A stretch of 64,000 bases of DNA from Massilia niastensis DSM 21313. Lineage in GTDB: Bacteria; Pseudomonadota; Gammaproteobacteria; Burkholderiales; Burkholderiaceae_D. The stretch is from positions 54,447-118,446 of the forward strand of contig NZ_KB908089.1 in assembly GCF_000382345.1 (NCBI RefSeq), given 5' to 3'. The notes under the pieces were generated by a model. The model did not search any database, was not told the DNA's origin, and was given only the letters and a program-made list of their open reading frames with translations. Below are positions 50,640 to 58,567 of the stretch, piece by piece; the stretch's first letter is position 1, and the number at the start of each line of letters is the position of its first letter. Position numbers and translations under genes: made by a program.

Positions 50640-50786
50640 GTCAATACATTCGGACAAATGTGATTGCCACCGATGTATTTTTCGGGCAGTATAGCTGAGT
50701 TGCGCACATCCTGGCGCACGATCAGCGATGAGGCGGTTCAGCCGTTTCTTTTCATCCCCCCGCCTGTGTCGGGGGGATTTTTTCGG
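50640..50786 (+). promoter_or_regulatory. leader RNA/attenuator candidate upstream of the antiporter gene
   Basis: Between the phosphoesterase and the antiporter there is an RNA-like region with the short stem TGCGC/GCGCA, a run around GAGGCGGTTCAGCCG, and then a strong terminator-like hairpin (50754-50778) with TTTTTT. A terminator more than 100 bp before the gene suggests a regulated leader, possibly a riboswitch for cations given the downstream antiporter, or a small RNA of about 90-120 nt. Neither is shown. Confidence 0.4.
50754..50783 (+). terminator. rho-independent terminator (leader or phosphoesterase)
   Basis: A perfect 9-bp stem ATCCCCCCG/CGGGGGGAT with a 7-base loop runs into a stretch of T residues. 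It could end the phosphoesterase transcript or act as the expression platform of the leader of the antiporter gene. Confidence 0.8.
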
Positions 50787-50891
50787 TGCCGCGGCCCTGC
50801 CTGCCGCGGCTGGCGCACTCCCTGCGCCTGCCGGCCCACCGCGCCTGTGCGGCTATCCGCCGCCCTCGAGCGCGCCCCCACCGGAGGATCC

Positions 50892-52106
50892 ATGAGCGAA
50901 TTACTTTCCCTGACTTATGCGCTGGCCTGGCCGCTTGCGCTTGCCCTGGCCTGGATGGCCGGCGAACTGCTGTACCGCTGGGCGAACCTGCCCCGGATCG
51001 CCGTCTACGGACTGTGTGGCTTCGTCTTCGGCAACCTGGCCGCCGGCTACCTGCCGCCGGCCCAGGCCGACAATTTCATGATGCTTGCCAACCTGGGCTT
51101 CGGCCTGATGCTGTTCGAACTGGGCTACCGCATCAACCTGCGCTGGCTGCGCGCCAACCCCTGGATGGTCGCCACCTCGGTGCTCGAGGCGGGCCTGACC
51201 TGGGGCGCCGTGTATGCCGTGGCCCGCGTCTGCAATACCGATCCGCTCTCGGCCTGCCTGCTGGCGGCGCTCGCGATGGCGACTTCTCCGGCCGGCCTGA
51301 TCCGCGTGATCAACGAGCAGGGCGGCGGCGGCCAGGTCACCGAGCGCGCCATGCACCTGGCGGCGCTGAACTGCGTGCTGGCGGTATTCGTGTTCAACGT
51401 CACGGTCGGCATCGGCGTGTTCCAGACCTCGGGCGACATCGTCCACGCCGGCTGGACCAGCCTGGTCGTGCTGGTGGTGTCGGGCGGCCTGGGCGCCTTG
51501 CTGGGCGTGCTGGTGCCGCTGTGGCAACGCCGCATCGGCAGCACCAGCGGCGACGCCACGCTGACCTTCGCGGTGGCCGTGTTCTTCCTGGTGGCGGTCA
51601 CCCACGTGCTGATGCTGTCGCCGGTGCTGGCCGCGCTCACCTTCGGCCTGGTGGCGCGCCACCGCCGCATCACGCTCAGCCCCGCGCAGCGCAATTTCGG
51701 CGCGCTGGGCGACCTGCTGGCGGTGCTGTTGTTCTTCTTTGTCGCGACCCGCATCGACTGGGCGCCGACCGCCGACGGGATCGCGCTCGGCCTGCTGCTG
51801 GTGCTGGTGCGCGCCCTGGTCAAGGTGGGCGTCTGCACCGCGACCGCGCGGGTCTCGGGCATCAGTGCGCGCAAGGGCGCCCTGACCGGGGTGGCGATGA
51901 TGCCGATGGCCGTGTTCGCGATCCTGCTGCTGGAGCAGACCCGCCGCCTGGGCATCGACCTGTTCGACAGCCTGGCGCCGCTGGCGGCGATGACCCTGCT
52001 GCTGGAAGTGCTGGCGCCGATCCTGACCCAGCACGCCCTGAGCGGAGCGCGCGAATCGCACTTCAAGAAAGAAAAAGAAAAGGGGGTGAGCCATGTCGCT
52101 GCCTGA
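50892..52106 (+). CDS. monovalent cation:proton antiporter (CPA2-like, no TrkA domain)
   Basis: A 404-residue polytopic membrane protein with about 12 segments and a CPA2 antiporter domain ([18 protein letters not shown], then [17 protein letters not shown], and [16 protein letters not shown]). There is no C-terminal TrkA-N domain, unlike KefB/KefC. It should exchange K+ or Na+ for protons. The start is placed at 50892 because GGAGGA lies directly upstream; a long in-frame extension upstream runs over the leader and looks non-coding. It overlaps the following gene by 14 bp. Confidence 0.85.
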   Translation: MSELLSLTYALAWPLALALAWMAGELLYRWANLPRIAVYGLCGFVFGNLAAGYLPPAQADNFMMLANLGFGLMLFELGYRINLRWLRANPWMVATSVLEAGLTWGAVYAVARVCNTDPLSACLLAALAMATSPAGLIRVINEQGGGGQVTERAMHLAALNCVLAVFVFNVTVGIGVFQTSGDIVHAGWTSLVVLVVSGGLGALLGVLVPLWQRRIGSTSGDATLTFAVAVFFLVAVTHVLMLSPVLAALTFGLVARHRRITLSPAQRNFGALGDLLAVLLFFFVATRIDWAPTADGIALGLLLVLVRALVKVGVCTATARVSGISARKGALTGVAMMPMAVFAILLLEQTRRLGIDLFDSLAPLAAMTLLLEVLAPILTQHALSGARESHFKKEKEKGVSHVAA

Positions 52107-53220
52107 ATTCACCAAATCGGAATCCCTGACCATGGGTGTGGAGCTCGAGCTCCAGCTGGTCAATCTGTCCGACTTCGACCTCGCGCCGGCCTCGCCGGAC
52201 ATGCTCGAGCTGCTCGGCCGTGCGCCTTTCCCGGGTAACGTCACGCCCGAGATCACCGAAAGCATGATCGAGATTAACAGCAGCATCCACCGCGAGCACG
52301 GCACCCTGGTGGACGAACTGCGCGTCATCCGCGACACCCTGCTGCGCGCCGGCGACCGCCTGAACGTCGGGCTGTGCGGCGGCGGCACCCACCCGTTCCA
52401 GCAATGGTCGCAGCGCCGCATCTATGAAAAGCCGCGCTTCCGCGAAGTGTCGGCGCTGTACGGCTACCTGGCCAAGCAGTTCACCGTGTTCGGCCAGCAC
52501 GTGCACATCGGCTGCTCGTCCGGCGACCAGGCGCTGTTCCTGCTGCATGCGCTGAACCGCTACATTCCGCACTTCATCGCGCTGTCGGCGTCCTCTCCCT
52601 TCCTGCAGGGCAGCGACACCCAGTTCCAGTCGGCGCGCCTGAACTCCGTGTTCGCCTTCCCGCTGTCGGGCCGGGCGCCGTTCCTCCTCAGCTGGGACGC
52701 CTTCGAGCGCGACTACTTCGCGCGCATGGAAGATACCGGCATCGTGCGCAGCATGAAGGACTTCTACTGGGACCTGCGGCCGAAGCCGGAATACGGCACG
52801 ATCGAGCTGCGCGTGTGCGACACGCCGCTGAGCGTCGAGCATGCGGCGGCGCTGGCCTGCTACCTGCAGGCCCTGTGCAGCTACCTGCTGGAGGGGAACG
52901 AGCCGGCGCCGAAGGAAGACGACTACCTGGTCTACAACTACAACCGCTTCCAGGCCTGCCGCTTCGGGCTGGATGGCTCGATCGTGCTGCCGCAGGAGCA
53001 CGAGGCGGTGTCGCTGCGCGACGACATCCGCGGCACGCTCGGGCGCATCGAAGCGCATGCGGCGCGCCTGGGTTCGACGGAGGCGCTGGCCGGCCTGCGC
53101 GCCATGCTGGAGACCGGCGGCGACGCCGCACAGCTGCGCCGCACGCATGAAGAGCAGGGCAGCGTGGAGTCGATGGTGGACTTTGCGCTGGGCAGCTTCC
53201 GCAACGGCTACGAGCGCTAG
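52093..53220 (+). CDS. carboxylate-amine ligase YbdK-type (glutamate-cysteine ligase 2 family)
   Basis: A 375-residue ATP-grasp-like GCS2 family enzyme: [13 protein letters not shown] near the start, [14 protein letters not shown], and QHVHIGC in the middle, with [18 protein letters not shown]. Members have weak glutamate-cysteine ligase activity. It is translationally coupled to the antiporter (14-bp overlap). Since glutathione controls Kef-type antiporters in other bacteria, a thiol-antiporter link is conceivable (inference). Confidence 0.9.
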   Translation: MSLPEFTKSESLTMGVELELQLVNLSDFDLAPASPDMLELLGRAPFPGNVTPEITESMIEINSSIHREHGTLVDELRVIRDTLLRAGDRLNVGLCGGGTHPFQQWSQRRIYEKPRFREVSALYGYLAKQFTVFGQHVHIGCSSGDQALFLLHALNRYIPHFIALSASSPFLQGSDTQFQSARLNSVFAFPLSGRAPFLLSWDAFERDYFARMEDTGIVRSMKDFYWDLRPKPEYGTIELRVCDTPLSVEHAAALACYLQALCSYLLEGNEPAPKEDDYLVYNYNRFQACRFGLDGSIVLPQEHEAVSLRDDIRGTLGRIEAHAARLGSTEALAGLRAMLETGGDAAQLRRTHEEQGSVESMVDFALGSFRNGYER

Positions 53221-53270
53221 GCTGTTGCTTTACAATGGCGCCTTCCTGCTGATCTCATCCAATCTACTCC

Positions 53271-53735
53271 ATGCACATCTGGGTCGACGCCGACGCCTGT
53301 CCCGCCGTCATCAAGGACATCCTGTTCCGGGTGGCCGAACGCCTGCAGCTCCAGGTCACGCTGGTCGCCAACCAGCTGATGCGCGTGCCGGGCTCGCGCT
53401 TCATCCGCGCGCTCCAGGTCCCGGCGGGCGCTGACGCGGCCGACGCCGAGATCGTCGAGCGCGTCAGTCCCGGCGACATCGTCGTGACCGGCGACATTCC
53501 GCTGGCCGCCCTGGTGCTGGAAAAGGGCGGCTTGCCGCTCAATCCGCGCGGCGAGTGGTACACCAGGGACACCATTGCCCAGCAACTGACGATGCGGGCC
53601 TTCATGGAAGAGCTGCGCGGCAGCGGCGTCGACACCGGCGGCCCGCCCGCATTCAGCCAGGCCGACCGCCAGAACTTCGCCAACGCGCTCGACCGCGAAC
53701 TCGCGCGGAGCCGGAACGGGGCAGGTTCGCGCTAG
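53271..53735 (+). CDS. YaiI/YqxD family protein (DUF188)
   Basis: A 154-residue protein of the DUF188 family: [18 protein letters not shown] at the start and [20 protein letters not shown] in the middle, both with conserved Asp residues typical of a PIN-like fold. Its biochemical function is not known. It follows the ligase gene by 50 bp. Downstream lies a repeat array, and beyond it a short fragment that resembles this gene's C-terminal region. Confidence 0.87.
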   Translation: MHIWVDADACPAVIKDILFRVAERLQLQVTLVANQLMRVPGSRFIRALQVPAGADAADAEIVERVSPGDIVVTGDIPLAALVLEKGGLPLNPRGEWYTRDTIAQQLTMRAFMEELRGSGVDTGGPPAFSQADRQNFANALDRELARSRNGAGSR

Positions 53736-53783
53736 GCACGGCTTCTCGACAGCCATAGCAAAATCCCCTCACACCGCTCCAGT

Positions 53784-53860
53784 AAACAAATAGGGTCAGA
53801 GTCAAATTATCGGGAAATTCCCCAACATTTCCCTTAATTGAACTCTGACCCTATTTGTTT
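53784..53860. repeat. REPIN unit A
   Basis: A 77-bp hairpin with 19-bp near-perfect arms (AAACAAATAGGGTCAGAGT and its complement). Confidence 0.65.
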
Positions 53861-53882
53861 TTGACGGCTTTCTCCGAATCAA

Positions 53883-53952
53883 AATTAGGGTCAGAGTCAA
53901 ATTGTTTGACAACTTTGCCTTGTTTCCCAATAAATCGACTCTGACCCTGATT
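53883..53952. repeat. REPIN unit B
   Basis: A 70-bp hairpin with a 16-bp arm (AATTAGGGTCAGAGTC). Its interior (AATTGTTTGACAACT) recurs inverted in unit C. Confidence 0.65.
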
Positions 53953-54050
53953 ATTTAGGGCGAGCAGAGCAGGCGATATGCTTGCATTGAGGAATTTTGA
54001 CGGCCGTTTTACTACGGAAAGCCCTAAGTTATGTCCAAATGCGCAAGAAA

Positions 54051-54124
54051 ATAATGAGGGTCAGAGTCGATTTAATGGGAAATATCGCAGAGTTGTCAAA
54101 CAATTCGACTCTGACCCTAATTAT
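54051..54124. repeat. REPIN unit C
   Basis: A 74-bp hairpin; its reverse complement is nearly the sequence of unit B, including the interior. Confidence 0.65.
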
Positions 54125-54149
54125 CGGTGGGATTGGTGTAATGAAAAAA

Positions 54150-54220
54150 AATAGGGTCAGAGTCGCATTATTGGAAATTCTGGGGAATTTCCCGGCAATT
54201 CGACTCTGACCCTGTTTATT
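54150..54220. repeat. REPIN unit D
   Basis: A 71-bp hairpin; its reverse complement resembles unit A, including the GGGAAATTCCCC interior. Confidence 0.65.
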
Positions 54221-54222
54221 TA

Positions 54223-54390
54223 ATGGCCCAGCAATCGAGGATGTGGGCTTTCATGGAAGCGTTGCGGCGGCGGATGTCATCCGGTCGCGCCACCCATTCG
54301 CGCGCGGAATCTTTCAGCTATCGAAGGTTCGGTTCGAGCATATTGTGCCTGCGCATAAGTCTTATTGGGAATCACAATTCCAGTGAGTAG
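54223..54390 (+). pseudogene. remnant similar to the C-terminal part of yaiI
   Basis: Just past the repeat array, a 55-codon frame begins with AQQSRMWAFMEALR, resembling [14 protein letters not shown] of the yaiI product at 53271-53735. The DNA over about 44 bases matches at roughly 80%. The rest of the frame has decayed and runs into the GNAT gene. It may be a duplicated 3' fragment of yaiI carried or left by the array, and it is not expected to be functional. Confidence 0.4.
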
Positions 54391-54824
54391 GAGAAATACT
54401 GATCGTCGCGTACCCAACCAGCCGATGCATAGAGCGCCTGGGCCGTCGAGTTGATCCGGGCCGTGGACAAGGACAGACGGGGCACGCCCTGTTCGCGTCC
54501 GAATGCCGCTGCCGCCTCGAGCAAGTGGCGGCCGACCGATGCGCGTCGGGCGAAGGGCGCTACGAACAGATCGTTGAGGATATAGATCCGCCGCGCCGAG
54601 ACGGACGAAAAGGATGGATACAGCTGCGTAAAGCCGGCGGCGTTTCCATCCGTATCGAGCGCCAGCAGAACCGTCGACTCGCCGTTCTGGAGACGTTCGC
54701 GCAGGAACTGCTCCGCCAACCGGAGATCGTCCGGCTTGCCGTAGAACTGGCGGTAGGCATTGAACAGCGGCGCGACGAGCGCGACATCGGCCACGCTGGC
54801 TTGACGAATCGTGATCACATTCAT
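54372..54824 (-). CDS. GNAT family N-acetyltransferase
   Basis: A 150-residue acetyltransferase with LNDLFVAPFARRASVGRHLL (acetyl-CoA binding; R-R-A-S-V-G takes the Q/R-x-x-G-x-G/A place) and NSTAQALYASAGW near the end. The substrate is unknown. The ATG overlaps the stop of an upstream short frame (ATGA). The gene is of ordinary composition although next to the repeat array. Confidence 0.8.
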   Translation of the reverse strand: MNVITIRQASVADVALVAPLFNAYRQFYGKPDDLRLAEQFLRERLQNGESTVLLALDTDGNAAGFTQLYPSFSSVSARRIYILNDLFVAPFARRASVGRHLLEAAAAFGREQGVPRLSLSTARINSTAQALYASAGWVRDDQYFSYSLEL

Positions 54825-55069
54825 CCTTCAAGGTTGAGAGTAGGGAAGACGGTATTGTATGGAAAATTCTTCCAGGAACGCCGGAACTGGCTTGACCAGG
54901 TAGCCCTGTCGAAGCAAAAACTCCAACAGTTGCGAGGAGCACCGCCGAATGAGGTCGAAGCGGATTTCCGGAAAGCCGCCTGCCGATGCGCGGCCTCCAT
55001 CGTGATGAACCACTGCACCGGGCTGATCTTGCAGTCCTGCGTGGGCCGGGGCGGAACGTTGTGTCCCAT
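54821..55069 (-). CDS. hypothetical protein between MarR and GNAT, possibly frameshifted
   Basis: An 82-codon frame begins MGHNVPPRPTQDCKISPVQW and overlaps the GNAT start by four bases. The second half of this frame looks poor (Cys, Trp and Ser-rich), while a neighbouring frame over 54828-54990 reads as a plausible protein (FDLIRRCSSQLLEFLLRQGY, LVKPVPAFLEEF), so a frameshift may join the two. The function is not recognised. Confidence 0.3.
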   Translation of the reverse strand: MGHNVPPRPTQDCKISPVQWFITMEAAHRQAAFRKSASTSFGGAPRNCWSFCFDRATWSSQFRRSWKNFPYNTVFPTLNLEG

Positions 55070-55099
55070 GCGAGTCGAATCAAGCGATGGTCATGCGCT

Positions 55100-55609
55100 C
55101 TACAGCTGCGCCAGCGGCACCTTCGCGTTCTCCTCGTCGGCCCCGAGTTCCCCGATCAGGCGCGCCAGGTCCTGTTCCATCCGCAGCAGGGTCGCGTCGT
55201 CCAGGCCGGCCAGCGCTTCCGGCAACACCCCGGCAAACGGCAGCGGGGCGCGCCGCAGCAGTTCCTGCCCCGGCGGCAGCACGCGCAGCGCGATGCTGCG
55301 CCGGTCCGCGCCGTCCCGGGCGCCGGCCACGAAGCCGCGCTCGCACAAGGTCCGCACCAGGTTGCTGGCGGTGGACTGGTGGATATCCAGCTCGCGCGCC
55401 AGGCCGGTTGCGCCTATGCCCGGCTGACGCTCGATCACCGACAGCGCCCATAGCTGGGCGCCGCCCAGTCCGGCTTCGCGCTCGACCTGGCGGAAATGGG
55501 ATTTGACGGCATTGAAGACTACGCGGAACTGGCGCAGGACCCGGATCGAAGGTACATCGGCGGGCGAAAAAGAGGGGGCATCGGCTTGCATCGCGTGATC
55601 ATAATGCAT
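55100..55609 (-). CDS. MarR family transcriptional regulator
   Basis: A 169-residue winged-helix regulator: LGGAQLWALSVIERQPGIGATGLARELDIH with the recognition helix QSTASNLVRTLCERGFV, then the beta wing GARDGADRRSIALRVLPPG. The start at 55609 is supported by GGAG 7 bases upstream; another ATG lies six codons in (55591). It is divergent from the large c-di-GMP gene (70 bp), which it may regulate. The ligand is unknown. Confidence 0.87.
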   Translation of the reverse strand: MHYDHAMQADAPSFSPADVPSIRVLRQFRVVFNAVKSHFRQVEREAGLGGAQLWALSVIERQPGIGATGLARELDIHQSTASNLVRTLCERGFVAGARDGADRRSIALRVLPPGQELLRRAPLPFAGVLPEALAGLDDATLLRMEQDLARLIGELGADEENAKVPLAQL

Positions 55610-55678
55610 CGCGCTCCGGCGTGGTTGCTTTTCCGTAACGTCCCACCGAGCCGTACCGTTCTTTGCTAGCATCGGTTA

Positions 55679-58486
55679 ATGCGAAGCCTGCCAGCCATCG
55701 GGTCTATCCAGAGGGCACGCGACCTGTCGCGCGCCGCGGTGGCGACTTGCCTGCTGTGTTTGGCCATTACCGTGGTGTTGTGTGCCGGCATGCGACACAT
55801 CGAAACCCAGCGCATGAGCGCCGAATTCAACCAGCGCTCGGGCATGCGGGTGGCGGCGGTCACCCGCGCGTTCAACGACGCGACCGGCGCGGTGCGCGCG
55901 GTCAACCTGCTGTTCCAGGCCTCGACCGAGGTCAGCCATGAAGACTTCGACACCTTCACCCAGCCGCTGGTGCGCCAGCACGGCTACCTGCAGGCGCTGG
56001 TGTTCCAGCGCATGGTCACCGCGCCCGAGCGGGCCGCCTTCGAGGCCGACCGCGCGCGCACCTGGCCCGGCTTCGAGATCAAGCAGCGCGGCCCCGGCGG
56101 CCTGGTGCGGGCGGGAGACCGCCTGCGCTACCTGGTCAACGACTTCGTGGTGCCGATCGTCGGCAACGAAATCGCCTATGGCTACGACTCCCTGTCGAAT
56201 CCCGACCAGCGGGCCTACATCCTGCGCGCCATCGACACCGGCGAGCCGACCTCCAGCCCCCTGATCGACCTGCTGCAGGGCGACGGCACGCGGCGCGGGG
56301 TGGTGATCGTGCAGCCCGTGTACCGCACGGGGGCCAGCCTGGTCGACGTCGCGGCGCGGCGCCGCTCCGTGATCGGCAGCACCGAGGTCGTGATCGACGT
56401 CGCCCTGCTGGTCGGCGGCAGCCTGCAGAACGTCCGCCTGCTGGACGACAAGTCCTTCGGGCTGACGCTCAGCGGCCAGCGCACCGACGGCGCCGTGGTG
56501 CCGGTCTACCAGGCCGGCAACTTCGCCGGCGAGCGCACCTGGCTGCACGAAACCGTCTTCGGCGCGCCGCTGCGCTATGTCGAGAGCTTCACCGTGGCCG
56601 GCAAGCAGTGGGAAGTCGAGGTACAGCAGGAAGCCTACGGCATCGTCCGCAGCCTGGCCGAGCTGGCGGTGTTCGCGCTCGGCGTGGTGCTCAGCTTCTC
56701 GATCGCGGGACTGGTCCAGCAGCGCAGCGTGCGCACCCGGCGCATCGAGGCCCTGGTCGAGCAGCGCACCGCCGCGCTCGAACAGGCCAGCAGCGCGCTG
56801 CGCCTGTTCGAACGCGCCATCGAGGCCAGCGCGAATCCCATCCTGATCATCAACGCCCTGCGCCCGCACTACCCGATCGAGTATGTGAATCCCGCCTGCG
56901 AGCGCACCTACGGCTACAAGGAAGAAGAGCTGGCCGGGCGTCCGCTCGAGACCTTCGCCGACGAGGAGGCCAACCAGCCGGCGCTGCAGGAACTGCGCGG
57001 CGCGCTGCGGGAGCGGCGCGAGGGCCATGCGATGCTGCGCCAGTTCACCCGCGAAGGCGCGGAACTGATGTGCGACATCTACATCGCCCCGGTGCGGCGC
57101 GCGGACGGCGTGACCGAGCACTTCGTGGTCTCGATCTACGACATCACCACCGCCAAGCACTACGAGGCGGAGCTCGAGCACCGCGCCCAGTACGACACCC
57201 TGACCGGGCTGGCCAACCGGGTGCTGCTGGCCGACCGCCTGGAGCGCGCGATCGCGATCGCGCGCGAGAATCCGGTGTGGGCGGTGTCGCTCGACCTCGA
57301 CCACTTCAAGCTGATCAACGATACGCTGGGCCGCAGGGAAGGGGACCGGGCGCTGTGCGAGATCGCCAGCCGCATCGCCCGCACGATGCGCCAGACCGAC
57401 ACCGCGGCGCGCGTCGGCGGCGACAATTTCATGCTGGTGCTGTGCGGCTGCACCGACGAACGCCAGGCCGCCGCGCGCCTGCAGGAGGTGCGCGAGGCGG
57501 TGTCCGAGCCGCTCGCCCTCGACAAGCAGGTGCTGGTGATGACCTGCACCGCGGGCATCGCCGGCTATCCGGTCGACGGCGCCGACGCCGAGACCCTGGT
57601 CAAGCACTCCGAGATCGCCATGTACCGCGCCAAGGAGATCGGCCGCAACGGGCTCCAGTTCTACGCCCCCCACATGAATGCGCACGCGACCGATCGCCTG
57701 GCCCTCGAGGGCGCGCTGCGCCACGCGCTGCGCGACGACCAGTTCGAGCTGTATTTCCAGCCCCAGATCGACCTGGCCAGCGGCTTCGTGGTCGGCACCG
57801 AGGCCCTGATCCGCTGGCGCCATCCGCAGCTCGGCACCGTGCGGCCCGACCGCTTCATCGCGCTGGCCGAGGAAACCGGGCTGATCGTGCCGATCGGCGC
57901 CTGGGCGCTGCGCACCGCCTGCCGCCAGAACGAGCGCTGGCGGCATGACGGCGTGGGCCCGCTGCGGGTGGCGGTCAACCTGTCGGCGCGCCAGTTCGCC
58001 GAGCCCGACCTGGTCGAGACGGTCGCGCGGGCGCTGCACGACACCGGACTGCCGGCCGACATGCTGGAGATCGAACTTACCGAAAGCATGATGATGGCCG
58101 ACGTCGAAGCCGCCATCGAGACCATGCGCTGCCTGAAGCGCATGGGCGTCAAGCTCTCGATCGACGATTTCGGGACCGGCTACTCCAGCCTCTCGTACCT
58201 GAAACGGCTGCCGGTCGACGTCCTGAAGATCGACCGCTCCTTCGTGCACGACATCGTCAGCAGCGCCGACAGCGCGGCCATGGTCGACGCCATCATCTCG
58301 CTGGCGCACGGACTGCGCATGCAGGTGATCGCCGAGGGCGTGGAAACGCTGGAGCAGCTCGATTACCTGCGCAACTGCGGCTGCGACGAAGTGCAGGGCC
58401 ATATCTTCAGCCAGCCGCAGCCGGTGGCGATCGTCGAGGCCCTGCTGCGCGCCGGGCGCTTCCAGCCGGCCCCTGTCGACGTGTGA
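55679..58486 (+). CDS. CHASE-PAS-GGDEF-EAL cyclic-di-GMP protein
   Basis: A 935-residue membrane protein: first helix (about 19-38), a periplasmic CHASE-type sensor (about 60-310), a second helix (about 325-345), a PAS domain (about 375-490), a GGDEF domain (about 505-660) and a C-terminal EAL domain. The GGDEF motif is degenerate (GGDNF), but a RxxD inhibitory-site motif lies five residues before it. EAL signatures EALIRW, NLSARQF, ELTES, DDFGTGYSS, LKIDRSF and AEGVE are intact, so the protein is probably a phosphodiesterase whose GGDNF domain may bind GTP without cyclase activity. Confidence 0.9.
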   Translation: MRSLPAIGSIQRARDLSRAAVATCLLCLAITVVLCAGMRHIETQRMSAEFNQRSGMRVAAVTRAFNDATGAVRAVNLLFQASTEVSHEDFDTFTQPLVRQHGYLQALVFQRMVTAPERAAFEADRARTWPGFEIKQRGPGGLVRAGDRLRYLVNDFVVPIVGNEIAYGYDSLSNPDQRAYILRAIDTGEPTSSPLIDLLQGDGTRRGVVIVQPVYRTGASLVDVAARRRSVIGSTEVVIDVALLVGGSLQNVRLLDDKSFGLTLSGQRTDGAVVPVYQAGNFAGERTWLHETVFGAPLRYVESFTVAGKQWEVEVQQEAYGIVRSLAELAVFALGVVLSFSIAGLVQQRSVRTRRIEALVEQRTAALEQASSALRLFERAIEASANPILIINALRPHYPIEYVNPACERTYGYKEEELAGRPLETFADEEANQPALQELRGALRERREGHAMLRQFTREGAELMCDIYIAPVRRADGVTEHFVVSIYDITTAKHYEAELEHRAQYDTLTGLANRVLLADRLERAIAIARENPVWAVSLDLDHFKLINDTLGRREGDRALCEIASRIARTMRQTDTAARVGGDNFMLVLCGCTDERQAAARLQEVREAVSEPLALDKQVLVMTCTAGIAGYPVDGADAETLVKHSEIAMYRAKEIGRNGLQFYAPHMNAHATDRLALEGALRHALRDDQFELYFQPQIDLASGFVVGTEALIRWRHPQLGTVRPDRFIALAEETGLIVPIGAWALRTACRQNERWRHDGVGPLRVAVNLSARQFAEPDLVETVARALHDTGLPADMLEIELTESMMMADVEAAIETMRCLKRMGVKLSIDDFGTGYSSLSYLKRLPVDVLKIDRSFVHDIVSSADSAAMVDAIISLAHGLRMQVIAEGVETLEQLDYLRNCGCDEVQGHIFSQPQPVAIVEALLRAGRFQPAPVDV

Positions 58487-58567
58487 GCGGCCTGCCGTGC
58501 CCTTGGATCCTGCACGTGTCAGCTATACTTGCTGCATGACGTATCATCTTGCAGGCAAGGACATTCA

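Larger units (their letters stand above)
53784..54220. repeat. nested array of four REPIN-like palindromes
   Basis: Four palindromic units (A 53784-53860, B 53883-53952, C 54051-54124, D 54150-54220) are bounded by the inverted core GGGTCAGAGTC/GACTCTGACCC. A and D are inverted copies of each other, and B and C likewise, so the order is A-B-centre-B'-A', a palindrome of palindromes with a roughly 95-bp unique centre. Such elements are typical of REP/REPIN families dependent on RAYT transposases. No RAYT gene is in this window. Confidence 0.75.

Noticed and set aside
50664..50891. Long N-terminal extension of the antiporter gene
   Set aside because: It runs across the terminator hairpin, has no conserved residues, and the ATG at 50892 has a strong ribosome-binding site.
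53997..54209. 70-codon frame inside the REPIN array
   Set aside because: It is composed of repeat units C and D read through, has no homology-like composition, and its length is a by-product of the repeats.
53784..54220. Repeat array considered as a CRISPR
   Set aside because: The repeats are palindromes arranged in opposite orientations, with unequal spacing and no direct repeats with unique spacers; no cas genes are nearby.
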